A stretch of 64,000 bases of DNA, taken from Cepaea hortensis (Eukaryota > Mollusca > Gastropoda > Stylommatophora > Helicidae). Below, in pieces: positions 1 through 10,742 of the stretch. The DNA lies in assembly GCA_963921405.1 (NCBI GenBank), contig OY992876.1, forward strand, positions 342,162,800-342,226,799, read 5' to 3'. The notes beneath the pieces were generated by a model. That model was not told where the DNA came from and did no database searches. It was given only the letters and a program-made list of their open reading frames with translations. The stretch's first letter is position 1; each line of letters starts with the position of its first letter. A program made the translations under genes and the position numbers.

Positions 1-215
1 AGTGGAATAGGCAGGAGTCTCGGCAATCCAACAGCACGCACAGGTACACTGTTCATAATGCTGCTGTCAGAATGCCAGCACAAAATTAATCCATGACTTT
101 ACATGACCCTAATGGGGGAGGGGGGCGATTACCCCGCCTTGCCCAATTGTGTCCCGTAGACTACCATGGGGAAGGGAGAACCTTACTTCTCCTTTGATAA
201 AATATACTCATATTT
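1..215 (-). mobile_element. Non-autonomous element fragment with RTE-like leader
   Basis: Read on the minus strand, about 210 down to 95 matches the leader of the intact RTE LINE at about 5637-5740, with shared landmarks AAGGAGAAGTAAGG, CTACGGGACAC and TTGGGCAAGG. From about 80 down to 1 it instead matches the element at 55775-56399 (its segment 56190-56260), sharing GCATTATG and CAGTGTA. So an RTE-like head is joined to the body of a short element whose tail lies off the window. The match is by eye and imperfect. It has no coding capacity. Confidence 0.55.
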
Positions 216-1510
<1,295 letters not shown>

Positions 1511-1754
1511 TTGATCCGAATCTCAAGATTTGGCAATTGAAGCTTATAAATCTGCCGCGAAATGTGAATCGTGAAAGCTCGAAATAAGCTTGACTGAATG
1601 CTCAATCAGTGTCCTGAACTAAAGAACTCACAACTAAGGTGGGCAAAGCGGACGCAAACAATTCTGCAGAAAGACCGTCAGAAAATAAAGGCCAAAGAAA
1701 TCAGAGTAGCAGCTGAACGAGGCAATTCTGCGACAGGTAACCAATAGTTTTGGT

Positions 1755-1992
1755 TGCATATCTTTTACAGGATGTCGCAATCAACCTCAGCATTTGTCTC
1801 TTTGTGACTTCTTGGCAAGTTTACGTTCAGTAGTGTGCCATTGCTTTCTGAAGGACCGGCACTCATACCATTGTATGAAAACCAAATCAATGCGGTCTGC
1901 TACCAAATCGCCCGCAGCTGCGTTTCGAACGCGATATGCGAGATTACGAATGGCGCCCATAACCCCATGGCCACAGAGCGGTAATCAATAGA
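1755..1992 (-). mobile_element. SINE family A copy (diverged)
   Basis: The minus-oriented start reads GCATATCTTTTACAGGATG and is followed by TTGGCAAG, CCATTGCTTTCTGA and ACCGGCA. The same order of blocks is found at 8913-9138, 14285-14520 and 30965-31210, and in plus orientation at 53540-53795. The distal part differs from the best copy, with a different tRNA-like head around CGCCCGCAGCTGCGTTTCGA. This suggests subfamilies that share a body and tail. Confidence 0.7.
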
Positions 1993-2469
1993 AGTGCAAC
2001 TGTGAGCTTCCCATAGTTGAGCTAGTCCCAAGGAAGACACTGACACTGACATGTGAAGTCTTCACATATTCTAGGCCACAATGAGGCGGGGTGGCTGGCC
2101 GGTTACTTTTCTCACGGCCTTCCCTGTCTAGATATTTCTCAGAAAATTCTACACGTCACCAAGTACCCACTTCAGCCCTGGAGGAGCACCGGGTGGGAAG
2201 ACAAGAGTCATGTCACTGTTGGGGACCACACCCGGATCACAAGGCCAGCTTACCAAATCGATGAGAGCATTCGTGCTGATGTCGAGGTTGTCAGCTCAAC
2301 CCCTACACCGGTCAGTTGAACTAAAATGTTAACTTCTCGTCCTTGACTTGGGGACGTAAATTACAAGTACCTCAGAAATCGGCGTGAGTTCGCCTGTGTT
2401 GTTATTCTAATTTTGTCATGTGACCAAGCCCTACAAGTATGTTATATGTCTGTCTTTCCCTTACTTGTT

Positions 2470-3410
2470 TCCCATCACGTTTATCAATTGTCACTAATTT
2501 TGCAAGTTTATTTCGCCTCATAACGTTCCAAAAAATCCTGCTTGACTGCCTACCGTGATATTTCTCTAATCAGTTAAAAGTTTCTATTTGGTTATTGACG
2601 GATTTTTTCATTACCTTTTCTCTATGTTCATGGTAATCTTAGCATGTTCCTCGGAATTACATTTCCAGTGCCATTAGATGTTTCTCAGTTTCTCTGCTTA
2701 TTGTCTATATTTTACATGCATACGACAGTAAAGGTTCTATATAGCGCTATTTACCCCTACTGTCATTGAGATCGTATTATTGGTCAGTAGGTTTTCCATC
2801 ATCCAAAAAGGCTACTTTGTCATAGCGATTGCAGTTCAAATCTCTACAATGCAACTTCCAGCAGGTGGTATGACTGCTCCGAGGTAACTGTGCAGATCCA
2901 CTTGTTTTTGTAATGTACCCACTTACTTGGATGCCCCATTATGGTTATTGCTTTCTTCTTGGAGACGCTCATAATCTCTTTTCTTTAAATCTAATTCTAG
3001 CAATAATTGTTCATTAAATACATTAACCGCATCTACTAAACGTTGCAGATCCTTTTCATTGTCTGCTATCAATACTGTATCATCCGCATATCTAATGTTA
3101 TTGATGTTGTGTCCTCTAATATCCTCTAAATTTCTGACAATATATTCACGATATAAGGAAAACAGATCTGAGGACAATATGCGTTCCTTGTCGCATACCT
3201 CTCTTGATATTCTGGTATTGGACTACATTATCAAATTTCGTGGCAACTTGTTGTTTTCAGTACATGATTATTACAAGTCTAAGGTATCCAGCCCCCTCCC
3301 CACCAACCAATTTGTATATCTACAAGCATCTCTGTCATGTCGAGATGTCTTTACTTACTCTGTTGAAAGCCTTTGTGTAGTCAGTACCAAAAGAAACAAC
3401 AGTGGACGAT
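2470..3410 (-). pseudogene. RTE-A LINE relic (RT region)
   Basis: Decayed reverse transcriptase on the minus strand, close to the intact protein at 5753-8905. The clearest block is 2923-3177, with residues RYADDTVLIADNEKDLQ, the polymerase catalytic YxDD motif. Upstream near 3370 a broken frame reads DYTKAFNRV, the RT motif A. Downstream, about 2900 to 2500, a scrambled frame still recalls the thumb/C-terminal region. Multiple stops and frameshifts make it inactive. Boundaries are approximate. Confidence 0.8.
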
Positions 3411-3514
3411 AAGCTATGGACCTGTGAGTAAACTAAAATCGACGGTGAAATTCATACAATAGATAACATTGCAGATATAGACAAATTTTAAGCGAACAAA
3501 AGAAGAAGACAGAA

Positions 3515-3802
3515 GAAAGAAAGAAGAGGAAGAAGAAGAGGAGGAAGAGGAGGAGGAGGAAGAAGAAGAAGAAGAAGAAGAAGAAGAAGAAGAAGAAGAA
3601 GAAGAAGAAGAAGAAGAAGAAGAAGAAGAAGAGGAGGAAGAGGAGGAGGAAGAAGAAGAAGAAGAAGAAGAAGAAGAAGAAGAAGAAGAAGAAGAAGAAG
3701 AAGAAGAAGAAGAAGAAGAAGAAGAAGAAGAAGAAAAGGAGGAGGAGGTGGAGGTTGGTGGTGGTGTTGGTTGTGGTGGTGGTGGTTGTGGTGGTGGTGG
3801 TA
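3515..3802. repeat. (GAA)n/(GGA)n tract ending in (GGT)n
   Basis: A purine-rich trinucleotide array on the plus strand, mostly GAA with interspersed GGA, passing at about 3745 into GGTGGT repeats. Open frames across it are poly-Leu or poly-Phe artefacts. The homopurine strand could form triplex DNA, which is an inference. Confidence 0.95.
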
Positions 3803-3964
3803 CAGCAAAGATACAATTACGTAAATCATTTGGTAACTTTGGGAGAAGGGAGAAATACCAGAGGACAGGCCAGGTGGATAACTGCTGAAGGTGCCACAGA
3901 GACAGACCGAGGGCAGCGACATTCTTGATCTTTCTTCATGTCCTTTATTTCCCCATGGGGATGT

Positions 3965-4085
3965 TGGCCATCAACCAACTGGCTCCAAGCCGTCCTATCT
4001 CATACAGCTTCGTCTTTGTCCTCCCTTTATTCATCTGTCTCTAATTCTCTCTCCGTGTGTTTTTAGATCTTTCTCTATTTCGTTT
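3965..4085 (-). pseudogene. Possible LINE 3' end relic
   Basis: The minus-strand reading resembles segments at 18715-18905 and 54640-54725. The better-preserved 54640 copy ends in the LINE-like motif ELHGIAKDRRAW. This copy keeps only the spacing and a few bases such as CTCCAAGCC and CAGCT. The assignment is weak. The remainder of 3803-4570 shows nothing recognisable. Confidence 0.35.
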
Positions 4086-4604
4086 CCCCTATGGGTTCAA
4101 GACATAGAACGGTGTGAAAATGATAGACGCAGAATATATCACAGATCGGGAAAACCCTGTTCATACTCTTTCTTGGGAAATTCCAGAATGATATAGACAA
4201 GCAAAATTATACGGTAGCTTTAAGATCAAACAAATCCTGCACATATCAGAAAGCAAAACTGAGCATAAGGGATAATGCCATGGAAATTAACTCAACACAT
4301 TATATCGGATTTGTGGATCAAAGAAGCCTTTGAATGATCGTGGATTCATGAAGCAATCCCGGATTCCCCAAAGTATAGTTAAGTCGGCCACAACACGGGA
4401 AGGCAGAATGTGACTGGCTCTTCGTGAGAGGGATTTACAGAAAAATGCTGACATAAAAACAGGAGAGAGGCATGGAAGCCTATAACCATGATGATTCTTG
4501 TCTCAATGGTTATGAATTGGATGTCGGAAACAGATTTCATGCGTAATACGTAACTTAATTAACGACACAACGTGGTGGTTGGTACCTACATATCTCACAC
4601 ACGC

Positions 4605-4685
4605 GACAGCCGCGTTGACTTAGCGGCTAGACGCTCGCCTGCCGTATCCGTTGTTTTGGGTTCCATCCCCAGCCAGGCGGTTTCA
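4605..4685 (+). mobile_element. tRNA-derived SINE head
   Basis: The stretch contains an A-box-like TGACTTAGCGGCTAGA and, 35 bp on, a B-box-like GGGTTCCATCCCC, the spacing of an internal RNA polymerase III promoter. It lacks a credible cloverleaf with an anticodon arm, so a SINE head is more likely than a tRNA gene. No tail or TSD was defined. Confidence 0.5.
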
Positions 4686-4849
4686 CATCGAGCAAAAGCA
4701 AAAACAAAAAACAAACATAAATTTTCTCAGTCACATCGACTACATACATATAAGCAAACATTTTCAGTCTACTGTCTTTGTAAACAAGGCCAGGAGCAGA
4801 TTGCAATAGCTACATTGTACTTGTAATGAGAAAACCAAACATAAATGAA

Positions 4850-5570
4850 GCTGGAGAAATTAAACAGGGCTTCAAGAAATACCAAGTTGGATTTGACAAC
4901 ACTTGAGTGGATTAAGGAAACGAGTCAGGAATTCCCTTTTACTCTACATAATAGGGACGATGCTATAGAAGAGATTAATGGTATAGGCGAAGGATGAGAA
5001 AAACTGAAGCAGACAATACAACAGACGTCAAAGGAAATATTACTAGGAATAAAGAAGACTGCCAAGAAGAAATGGATCAGAGAGAAAACTCTACACTGAA
5101 GGACATTAGAGGAAAAATCAAACACAATTCAACATGAATATTTCTTCTCCTTCTTCGTTCCTCTTTCGAAGGCAGTGCCTTAGATCCAGTTATGCGCAGT
5201 GTTGCCATCTCCCTTTGAGGACTGACATTCTCAACATATGGTGAAGGGGGGCATGGGCCAAAAATTGTTGAGAACCACTGATCTAGACCAACAAGCAGCG
5301 ATTAGAATAGATGGCGAGACATGAGATTGGTTTGACTTCAAGCAAGGAGTCCGTCAGGGCTGTGTGCTATCCCCCTATGTGTTTAACCTATACGCCGAAA
5401 ATATAATGAGAAATGTCAGAGATGATATAAACAGGGAGCTATATGATGCCCTAAATATCGGCGGTCATGACATACCAGTGATGATACAATATTACAATCC
5501 ACAGCATAGAATGGCATAGAAAACCTAATAACCTCAACCCAATTGAATTGTGAAAATCACAACTTATATA
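4850..5570 (+). pseudogene. RTE-B LINE relic, copy A, 5' portion
   Basis: This is the left half of an old RTE-type LINE. About 4880-5120 recalls the linker before the reverse transcriptase; one frame contains KKTAKKKWIREKTL. An unrelated or unrecognised stretch follows at 5136-5282. From 5283 the RT resumes with KQGVRQGCVLSPYVFNLYAE (5340-5395), closely matching copy B at 9490-10440. Stops and frameshifts abolish coding. The element is interrupted at 5570 by a SINE and resumes at 9150. The flanking 11-bp duplication CAACTTATATA, compared with the uninterrupted copy B, confirms this. Confidence 0.82.
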
Positions 5571-5604
5571 TATATATATATTTTTTTTTTGGTGTGCATA
5601 TCCT
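5571..5604 (-). mobile_element. SINE family A, tail fragment left of RTE-A
   Basis: Minus-oriented SINE tail: a T-rich run, then GGTGTGCATATCCT. The complete copy at 53540-53795 ends, on its own strand, with AGGATATGC followed by CACACACC and an A-run, the reverse complement. The body of this SINE continues at 8913 beyond the RTE-A insertion. The CAACTTATATA duplications at 5560-5570 and 9139-9149 flank the combined SINE. Confidence 0.8.
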
Positions 5605-8600
5605 ACATGTAGCGGGGTAGGGGTATCCCCTATCAAAGGAGAAGTAAGGCGCCTCCTTCCCTCCGCTAGCCTACGGGACACCCTTGGGCAAGGTGGAGTA
5701 CCCGTTTAGCCCCCCGATCAGGGTTACGTGAAGCCATGGGTGCAGGTGGTGGATGAAGATGAAGAGCAGCCGACAGATAGTTGTAGGTTATGGTCTACAC
5801 CTTCACGACGGTAGGCAGAGGATCTCCTTTTTTGAGGAGACAATGGCTACGGTCACTGACCAGTATGGTCACTGCTGGGAAGGAAAGCAATGGCAAACTA
5901 CCTTCTTTACACATGCCAAGAAAATCATGTTGTGTTCACTTATCGATAATCAGAGAAACGGCGTAAATGGGTGCTCCATAGGAGCAGCCTCGCCCGGTAG
6001 GGATAGTCATGCGCACCAGGTGACTCCAGACCGTCAACAGGCTACTAGGTGCAAAAGATTAATATCATTGAAAGTAGGAACTTGGAATGTTAGAACAATG
6101 AATGCAGATGGAAAGTTGGAGGACATCAAAAAAGAAATGAAGAGAGAGAAGATTAACATATTAGGAATATCGGAAACGAGATGGAGAGGAGCAGGGATAA
6201 GGACAGGAGAGGATTGTAAGATTATTTACTCGGGGGGAGAAGAACAGCAAAGAGGTGTAGCCATTATATTAGATAAACAAACATCAAATTCTGTCAAAGG
6301 ATATTGGGCTGTGTCAGACAGAGTTCTATTAGTAAAATTAAACGGAAGACCTTTTAAAATAAATGTAATTCAAGTATATGCCCCAACAAGTGAAAGCAGT
6401 GAAGAAAGTATAGAGGAATTTTATAATGACATGGAGTCTGCTTTGAAGAACTGTCAAAAATCAGAAATAAATATCATAATGGGTGATTTCAACGCAAAAA
6501 TAGGAAAGCAAAGCGATGGATACAGTGTAGGCAACCATGGTTTGGGAGAGAGAAATGAAAGAGGTTACAGACTTGTAGAATGGGCAAAAGAACAAGAATT
6601 GGTTGTAGGAAACACCTGGTTTAAACAACATCCTAGAAGATTATGGACATGGAGGAGTCCAGACAGCAGGATTAAAAACCAGATAGATTACATCCTAATA
6701 AGCAAAAGGTTTCGAAATGCATTAACAGTTGTAAAAACAGTTCCAAATGCAGACTGTTACAGTGATCACAGATTAATTACTGGCACATTGAGGGTAAAGT
6801 TAAAGAAAGTCAAGTATACAGCAGGAAACCCTAAATATGACTTGTGCAAATTGAAAACTGACAAAGAAATACAAGATAATTTTAACATAGAAGTAAAGAA
6901 CAAATTTGATTTATTGTCTGATCTAGAGATCCTATTTCAAGATGTAGATGATCAATGGGAAATGCTGAAGAATTCAATCAGTTGTGCAGCAGAAAAAACT
7001 ATTCCAAAAGTAAAGAAAGTTGGCCGTAAGACATGGATGACTGAAGAAATTTTACAACTAATGGAAACAAGAAGACAGAACAAAAATAATCCTGCCAAAT
7101 ATGAAGAAATTCACAGAAAAGTCAGAACCTTATGTAAGGAGGCTAAAAAAACATGGCTTGAGAAAAATTGCAGAGAAATTGAAAAACAACACAACAGTAA
7201 AAATGCGAAACTAATGCACAAAAGAATTCAGGAGATTACTAATCAAAGAACACGTACATCAGCAGGCTGCCTAAAGACAAAAGATGGAAGAGTCATAATA
7301 GAAAAAGATCAGATTTTACATGTATGGTCAGATTACGTGAAAAACCTTTATGACGATAGCAGAGACGAACAATATATTGTTCAAAATAACAATGAAGGGC
7401 CAGCAATTTTGAAGATGGAGGTTCAGAATGCTCTTAATCATATGAAATCTGGCAAAACCCCCGGTCCAGACAGCGTCACAACAGAAATGATTAATGCTTT
7501 AGAAGAATATGGAATAGATAAAGTTACCAGTCTGCTTAATACAATATATGATACTGGAAACATACCTCATGAGTTATGTAATTCTGTATTTATTGCAATC
7601 CCAAAGAAATCAGGAGCCTTGGAATGTGATCAACATCGAACAATTAGTATAATGAGTCACATCACGAAGATTTTGCTAAGAATTATCATGCAAAGAGTTA
7701 GGAGGAAAATACAACCTGAAATAGGAGAAGAACAATGTGGGTTTGTAGTAGGCAAGGGTACAGTAAATGCTGTGTATATACTGAGAACCGTAATCGAACG
7801 TTCTATAGAAGTAAACAAAGATCTACACCTTTGCTTCATTGACTACACAAAGGCTTTTGATAAAGTGAGACATGTCAACATGATAAGGATGCTTGAAGAT
7901 CTACAAATTGATGGGAAAGACCTTAGACTTGTAAAAAACATATATTGGAAACAACAAGCTGCCATAAGAGTTGATAATGAAGTAAGCCAATATCAGCCTA
8001 TTAAGAGAGGTGTGAGACAGGGATGTGTAATGTCTCCAGATCTGTTTTCCCTGTACAGTGAAAATATTTTCAGAAATATTGAAAATATGGAAGGAATCAA
8101 CATTGGGGGACGATGCATCAATAACATTAGATATGCAGATGATACAGTCTTGATTGCAGATAATGAACAGGACCTGCAAAATTTAGTAGATGCGGTTGTT
8201 ACACACAGTGAACAACAAGGGTTAGAATTAAATTGTAAAAAGACACAGATTATGGTCGTCACTAGGAAGGACGAAATACCACAATGTAATATACAAGTAA
8301 ATGGGAATATTCTTCAACAAGTGAATAGGTACAATTACCTCGGAACAGTAATAACATCTGATGGGAGATGCCTTGAAGAGATTAGAACAAGAATCGCCAT
8401 GGCAAAAGTAGCCTTTAGCAAGATGAAAAACATACTGACCAATAAAAAGATGTCAATTGAAACGAGAAAAAGAGTGTTGAGATGCTACATAGAACCTGTA
8501 CTTTTATATGGATGTGAAGCTTGGACAATGAGCAGCCAGGCTGAGAAACATCTGATGGCTGTAGAAATGTGGTTTCTGAGGAAAATGCAAAGAATACCAT

Positions 8601-8912
8601 GGACAGCCAGAAAGACCAATGAACAAGTCCTTCAAGAAACAAATGAAGATCGTAAACTGATCAGAGACATTAGACGTAGACAGTCACAATTTTTTGGGCA
8701 TGTTATGAGAAGAAATGATTTGGAGAACTTGGTGACAACTGGTAAGATCGAGGGGAACAGACCAAGGGGAAGACCTAGAAACAAGTATCTGGATGGCTTG
8801 GCCTTGTGGCATGGTCGAGACAAAAACACGGAACTGATCCACGACTCTGTTGATCGAGTGAGATGGCAGAACATGACCGCCCACGCTTACCGGCATGGCA
8901 CATGATGGATGG
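5605..8912 (+). mobile_element. RTE-A: intact RTE/BovB-like LINE
   Basis: A 3.3-kb non-LTR retrotransposon with a short leader (5605-5752), one long ORF and almost no 3' UTR; the stop codon is followed by ATGG-type tail repeats (8906-8912). It is flanked by ATATCCT at 5598-5604 and 8913-8919, a 7-bp TSD lying inside a SINE. Removing the LINE rejoins the SINE at its conserved CATATCCTTTACAGG block. The intact frame and clean TSD suggest a recent insertion. Relatives in this window are the relics at 2470-3410 and 52613-53340. Confidence 0.9.
5753..8905 (+). CDS. RTE endonuclease-reverse transcriptase, intact
   Basis: A single 1050-residue polyprotein with no internal stop. An apurinic-like (exonuclease-endonuclease-phosphatase) domain spans about residues 105-345, with the metal/catalytic landmarks N112 in TWNVRT, E141 in SETRW, D245 in GDFNAK and SDH at 337-339. 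The reverse transcriptase spans about 535-870: FIDYTKAFDKV (motif A), GVRQGCVMSPDLF (motif B) and the catalytic YADD at 794-797. The C-terminal part has the FFGHVMRR and RPRGRPR region typical of RTE proteins. There is no RNase H domain. It would nick target DNA and reverse-transcribe its own RNA at the nick. The length is usual for RTE. The first ATG may be too early, since residues 1-100 show no domain. Activity is inferred, not shown. Confidence 0.93.
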   Translation: MKMKSSRQIVVGYGLHLHDGRQRISFFEETMATVTDQYGHCWEGKQWQTTFFTHAKKIMLCSLIDNQRNGVNGCSIGAASPGRDSHAHQVTPDRQQATRCKRLISLKVGTWNVRTMNADGKLEDIKKEMKREKINILGISETRWRGAGIRTGEDCKIIYSGGEEQQRGVAIILDKQTSNSVKGYWAVSDRVLLVKLNGRPFKINVIQVYAPTSESSEESIEEFYNDMESALKNCQKSEINIIMGDFNAKIGKQSDGYSVGNHGLGERNERGYRLVEWAKEQELVVGNTWFKQHPRRLWTWRSPDSRIKNQIDYILISKRFRNALTVVKTVPNADCYSDHRLITGTLRVKLKKVKYTAGNPKYDLCKLKTDKEIQDNFNIEVKNKFDLLSDLEILFQDVDDQWEMLKNSISCAAEKTIPKVKKVGRKTWMTEEILQLMETRRQNKNNPAKYEEIHRKVRTLCKEAKKTWLEKNCREIEKQHNSKNAKLMHKRIQEITNQRTRTSAGCLKTKDGRVIIEKDQILHVWSDYVKNLYDDSRDEQYIVQNNNEGPAILKMEVQNALNHMKSGKTPGPDSVTTEMINALEEYGIDKVTSLLNTIYDTGNIPHELCNSVFIAIPKKSGALECDQHRTISIMSHITKILLRIIMQRVRRKIQPEIGEEQCGFVVGKGTVNAVYILRTVIERSIEVNKDLHLCFIDYTKAFDKVRHVNMIRMLEDLQIDGKDLRLVKNIYWKQQAAIRVDNEVSQYQPIKRGVRQGCVMSPDLFSLYSENIFRNIENMEGINIGGRCINNIRYADDTVLIADNEQDLQNLVDAVVTHSEQQGLELNCKKTQIMVVTRKDEIPQCNIQVNGNILQQVNRYNYLGTVITSDGRCLEEIRTRIAMAKVAFSKMKNILTNKKMSIETRKRVLRCYIEPVLLYGCEAWTMSSQAEKHLMAVEMWFLRKMQRIPWTARKTNEQVLQETNEDRKLIRDIRRRQSQFFGHVMRRNDLENLVTTGKIEGNRPRGRPRNKYLDGLALWHGRDKNTELIHDSVDRVRWQNMTAHAYRHGT

Positions 8913-9138
8913 ATATCCTTTACAGGACATCGCTGTCAACAGCAGCATCTTTCAGCTGTCTGTTGATGTCTTGGCAAGATTACGCTCAGTAGTTTGCCAT
9001 TGCTTTCTGAGCGGCCGGCTCAGTATCCCGCAAGTCATGAGCGGGGGTCGAACCGCTCCCAGTTCTCTCCCGCTACGAGACTGCGTGATAAACGGGATTA
9101 CGGAGAAAGTGTTGTAACCCCTCAGCCAGAGAGAACGG
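8913..9138 (-). mobile_element. SINE family A, body right of RTE-A
   Basis: This continues the SINE whose tail lies at 5571-5604. Landmarks on the plus strand are TTTACAGGACATCGCTGTC, TTGGCAAGATTACG, CAGTAGTTTGCCATTGC and CGTGATAAACGGGATTACGG. It ends at 9138 against the second CAACTTATATA duplication. On its own strand the head (about 9138 to 9040) carries tRNA-like promoter remnants. It has no coding capacity. Confidence 0.85.
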
Positions 9139-9149
9139 CAACTTATATA

Positions 9150-9362
9150 TTAACAAGCAAAAACAAAGATAATGCATACAGATAAAACTGCTATGGAGAA
9201 ATAAATATATGTTAATGAGGAAAAATTGGAGGTGGTGGAAAATTTTGAATATCTTGGGCCATTGATTACCAACAATGGTGACACAATGAAAGAAATTTAA
9301 AAAAAAAATATCTATTGCTCTTCAAAAACTAAAACAACTGAGTAAATTGTGGAGTGGGGCAA
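9150..9362 (+). pseudogene. RTE-B LINE relic, copy A, 3' portion
   Basis: This continues the element broken at 5570. It aligns by eye with copy B (about 9785-9970), sharing AACAAAGATAATGCA, GATAAAACT and GGAGGTGGTGGAAAATTTTG. It encodes the segment after the RT palm, broken by stops and an A-run at 9298-9308. It ends at a short tandem array. Confidence 0.8.
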
Positions 9363-9366
9363 AAAG

Positions 9367-9489
9367 ACAGTCTCTCCCATAGATCACTCAAGGATAGTGT
9401 CTCTCGTAGATCACACAAGGACAGTCTCTCCCATAGATCACACAAGGACAGTCTCCCCCTTATATCACTAAAGGATAGTGTCTCAGTAG
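9367..9489. repeat. 27-bp tandem repeat, about 4.5 copies
   Basis: The unit is of the form ACAGTCTCTCCCATAGATCA plus CACAAGG. It alternates with a variant beginning ATAGTGTCTC. The array lies exactly between RTE-B copies A and B. Confidence 0.85.
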
Positions 9490-10440
9490 CGGTTAGAATA
9501 AATGGCGAGACATCAGACTCGTTTGACATCAAGCAAGGAGTCCGCCAGGGCTGTGTGCTGTCACCCTATTTGTTTAACCTGTACGCCGAAAATATAATGA
9601 GAAATGTCAGAGATAATATAACCAGGGAGCAATATGATGCCCTAAATATTAGTGGTCATGAACTACCAAAGATTTGATATGCCGAGGATATAGTATTGCT
9701 ATCCACATCACAAAATGGTATAGAAAACTTAATATCTTCAACCCAAAGAAATAGTGAAAATCACACCTTATATCTTAACATAGCGAAAACAAAGATAATG
9801 CACACAGATAAAACTACTATGGAGAAAGAAATATATGTTAATGCGGAAAGATTGGAGGTGGTGGAAAATTTTGAATATCTTGTGTCATTGATTACCAACA
9901 ACGGTGACACAATGAAAGAAATTAAAAGACGACTATCAATTGCTCTTCAAAGACTAAAACAACTGAATAAATGATGGAGTGGGACAGATGGAACTATAAA
10001 AATTAGATTTTTAAGAGCATGCATCTTTCCCATTGCAACAAACGTCTGTGAGACCTGGACACTTACTAAACAAGCTGAACAGCGCATAAATGCCGTTGAA
10101 TATAAATGCTGTGGACTAATTCTAAGAATATCTTGGAAAAAGAAAAGAACAAATGCATCCATACTCCAAGAGAAGATTGGCTATTAAAGACGATAAAACA
10201 CAGAAAATGGAAATATTTTGGTCATTTGAAACGTCACGAAAGTTTGGAGAGAACAATAATGGAGGGGTATATGCCTGGGAAGAGAGGAAGAGGAAGGCCA
10301 AAGAGAAGATGGGTGCAGGATGTGGCAGATGATTTCCAGATGGGTGTATCGGAGGCGGGACATCTTGCTTATGATCGAAAGGTTTTCCGGAAGGTTGTTA
10401 TGGGAGCGGGGTTCTGCAAAGGACATGGAACTGAATGAGT
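9490..10440 (+). pseudogene. RTE-B LINE relic, copy B
   Basis: The 3' half of an RTE-type LINE. Frame blocks are KQGVRQGCVLSPYLFNLYAE (9531-9590), a degraded catalytic motif read as YAEDIVLLS after an in-frame stop (about 9677), NFEYLVSLITNNGDT (about 9867), then a C-terminal frame at 10106-10438 with GKRGRGRPKRRWVQD and ending in CKGHGTE. Two or more frameshifts and stops separate the blocks. The catalytic YADD is altered to YAED. The C-terminal segment is shared with the relic at 31350-31620. Confidence 0.85.
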
Positions 10441-10442
10441 GA

Positions 10443-10740
10443 GATAGATTCCATCCAAGGTAACGGGCTTTATCTACCCGTGGGCAGGTTTTCTACAAGG
10501 CGGCGGCTTTACGGCCTACTCTTTGCGATTTACAAATGCGTGACATTTAACGTGCACTACTGCACAGGGACCTTCTGTTTTTCGACCTTATCCGAGAGGC
10601 TAGGTATCAGGACTTACTACCCACGAGATCAGGTGGCCGTGTTGAATAATATTGGTTCTTGGAAAAATCCCCAGCTCTAAGCTGAGATCGAACCCAGTAT
10701 TGTGTCTAAAACGGACACCGTAACTTCTCAGCAGGACTGC
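10443..10740 (+). mobile_element. SINE-like family B
   Basis: It starts GATAGATTCCATCCAAGG and shares its first 100 bp or so with 28983-29100 (TCCATCCAAG, ACGGGCT, TATCTACC, CGGC). The 3' part reads GACACCGTAACTTCTC and is the likely source of the adjacent 40-bp minisatellite. No TSD was recognised. Confidence 0.5.
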
Positions 10741-10742
10741 CT

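Noticed and set aside
3059..3412. 117-codon plus-strand ORF
   Set aside because: Antisense to the RTE-A relic on the minus strand, which carries the YADD motif.
4605..4685. Functional tRNA gene
   Set aside because: Only A- and B-box-like elements are present; acceptor and anticodon stems do not pair, so a SINE head is more likely. The same applies to 27250-27335 and 14705-14780.
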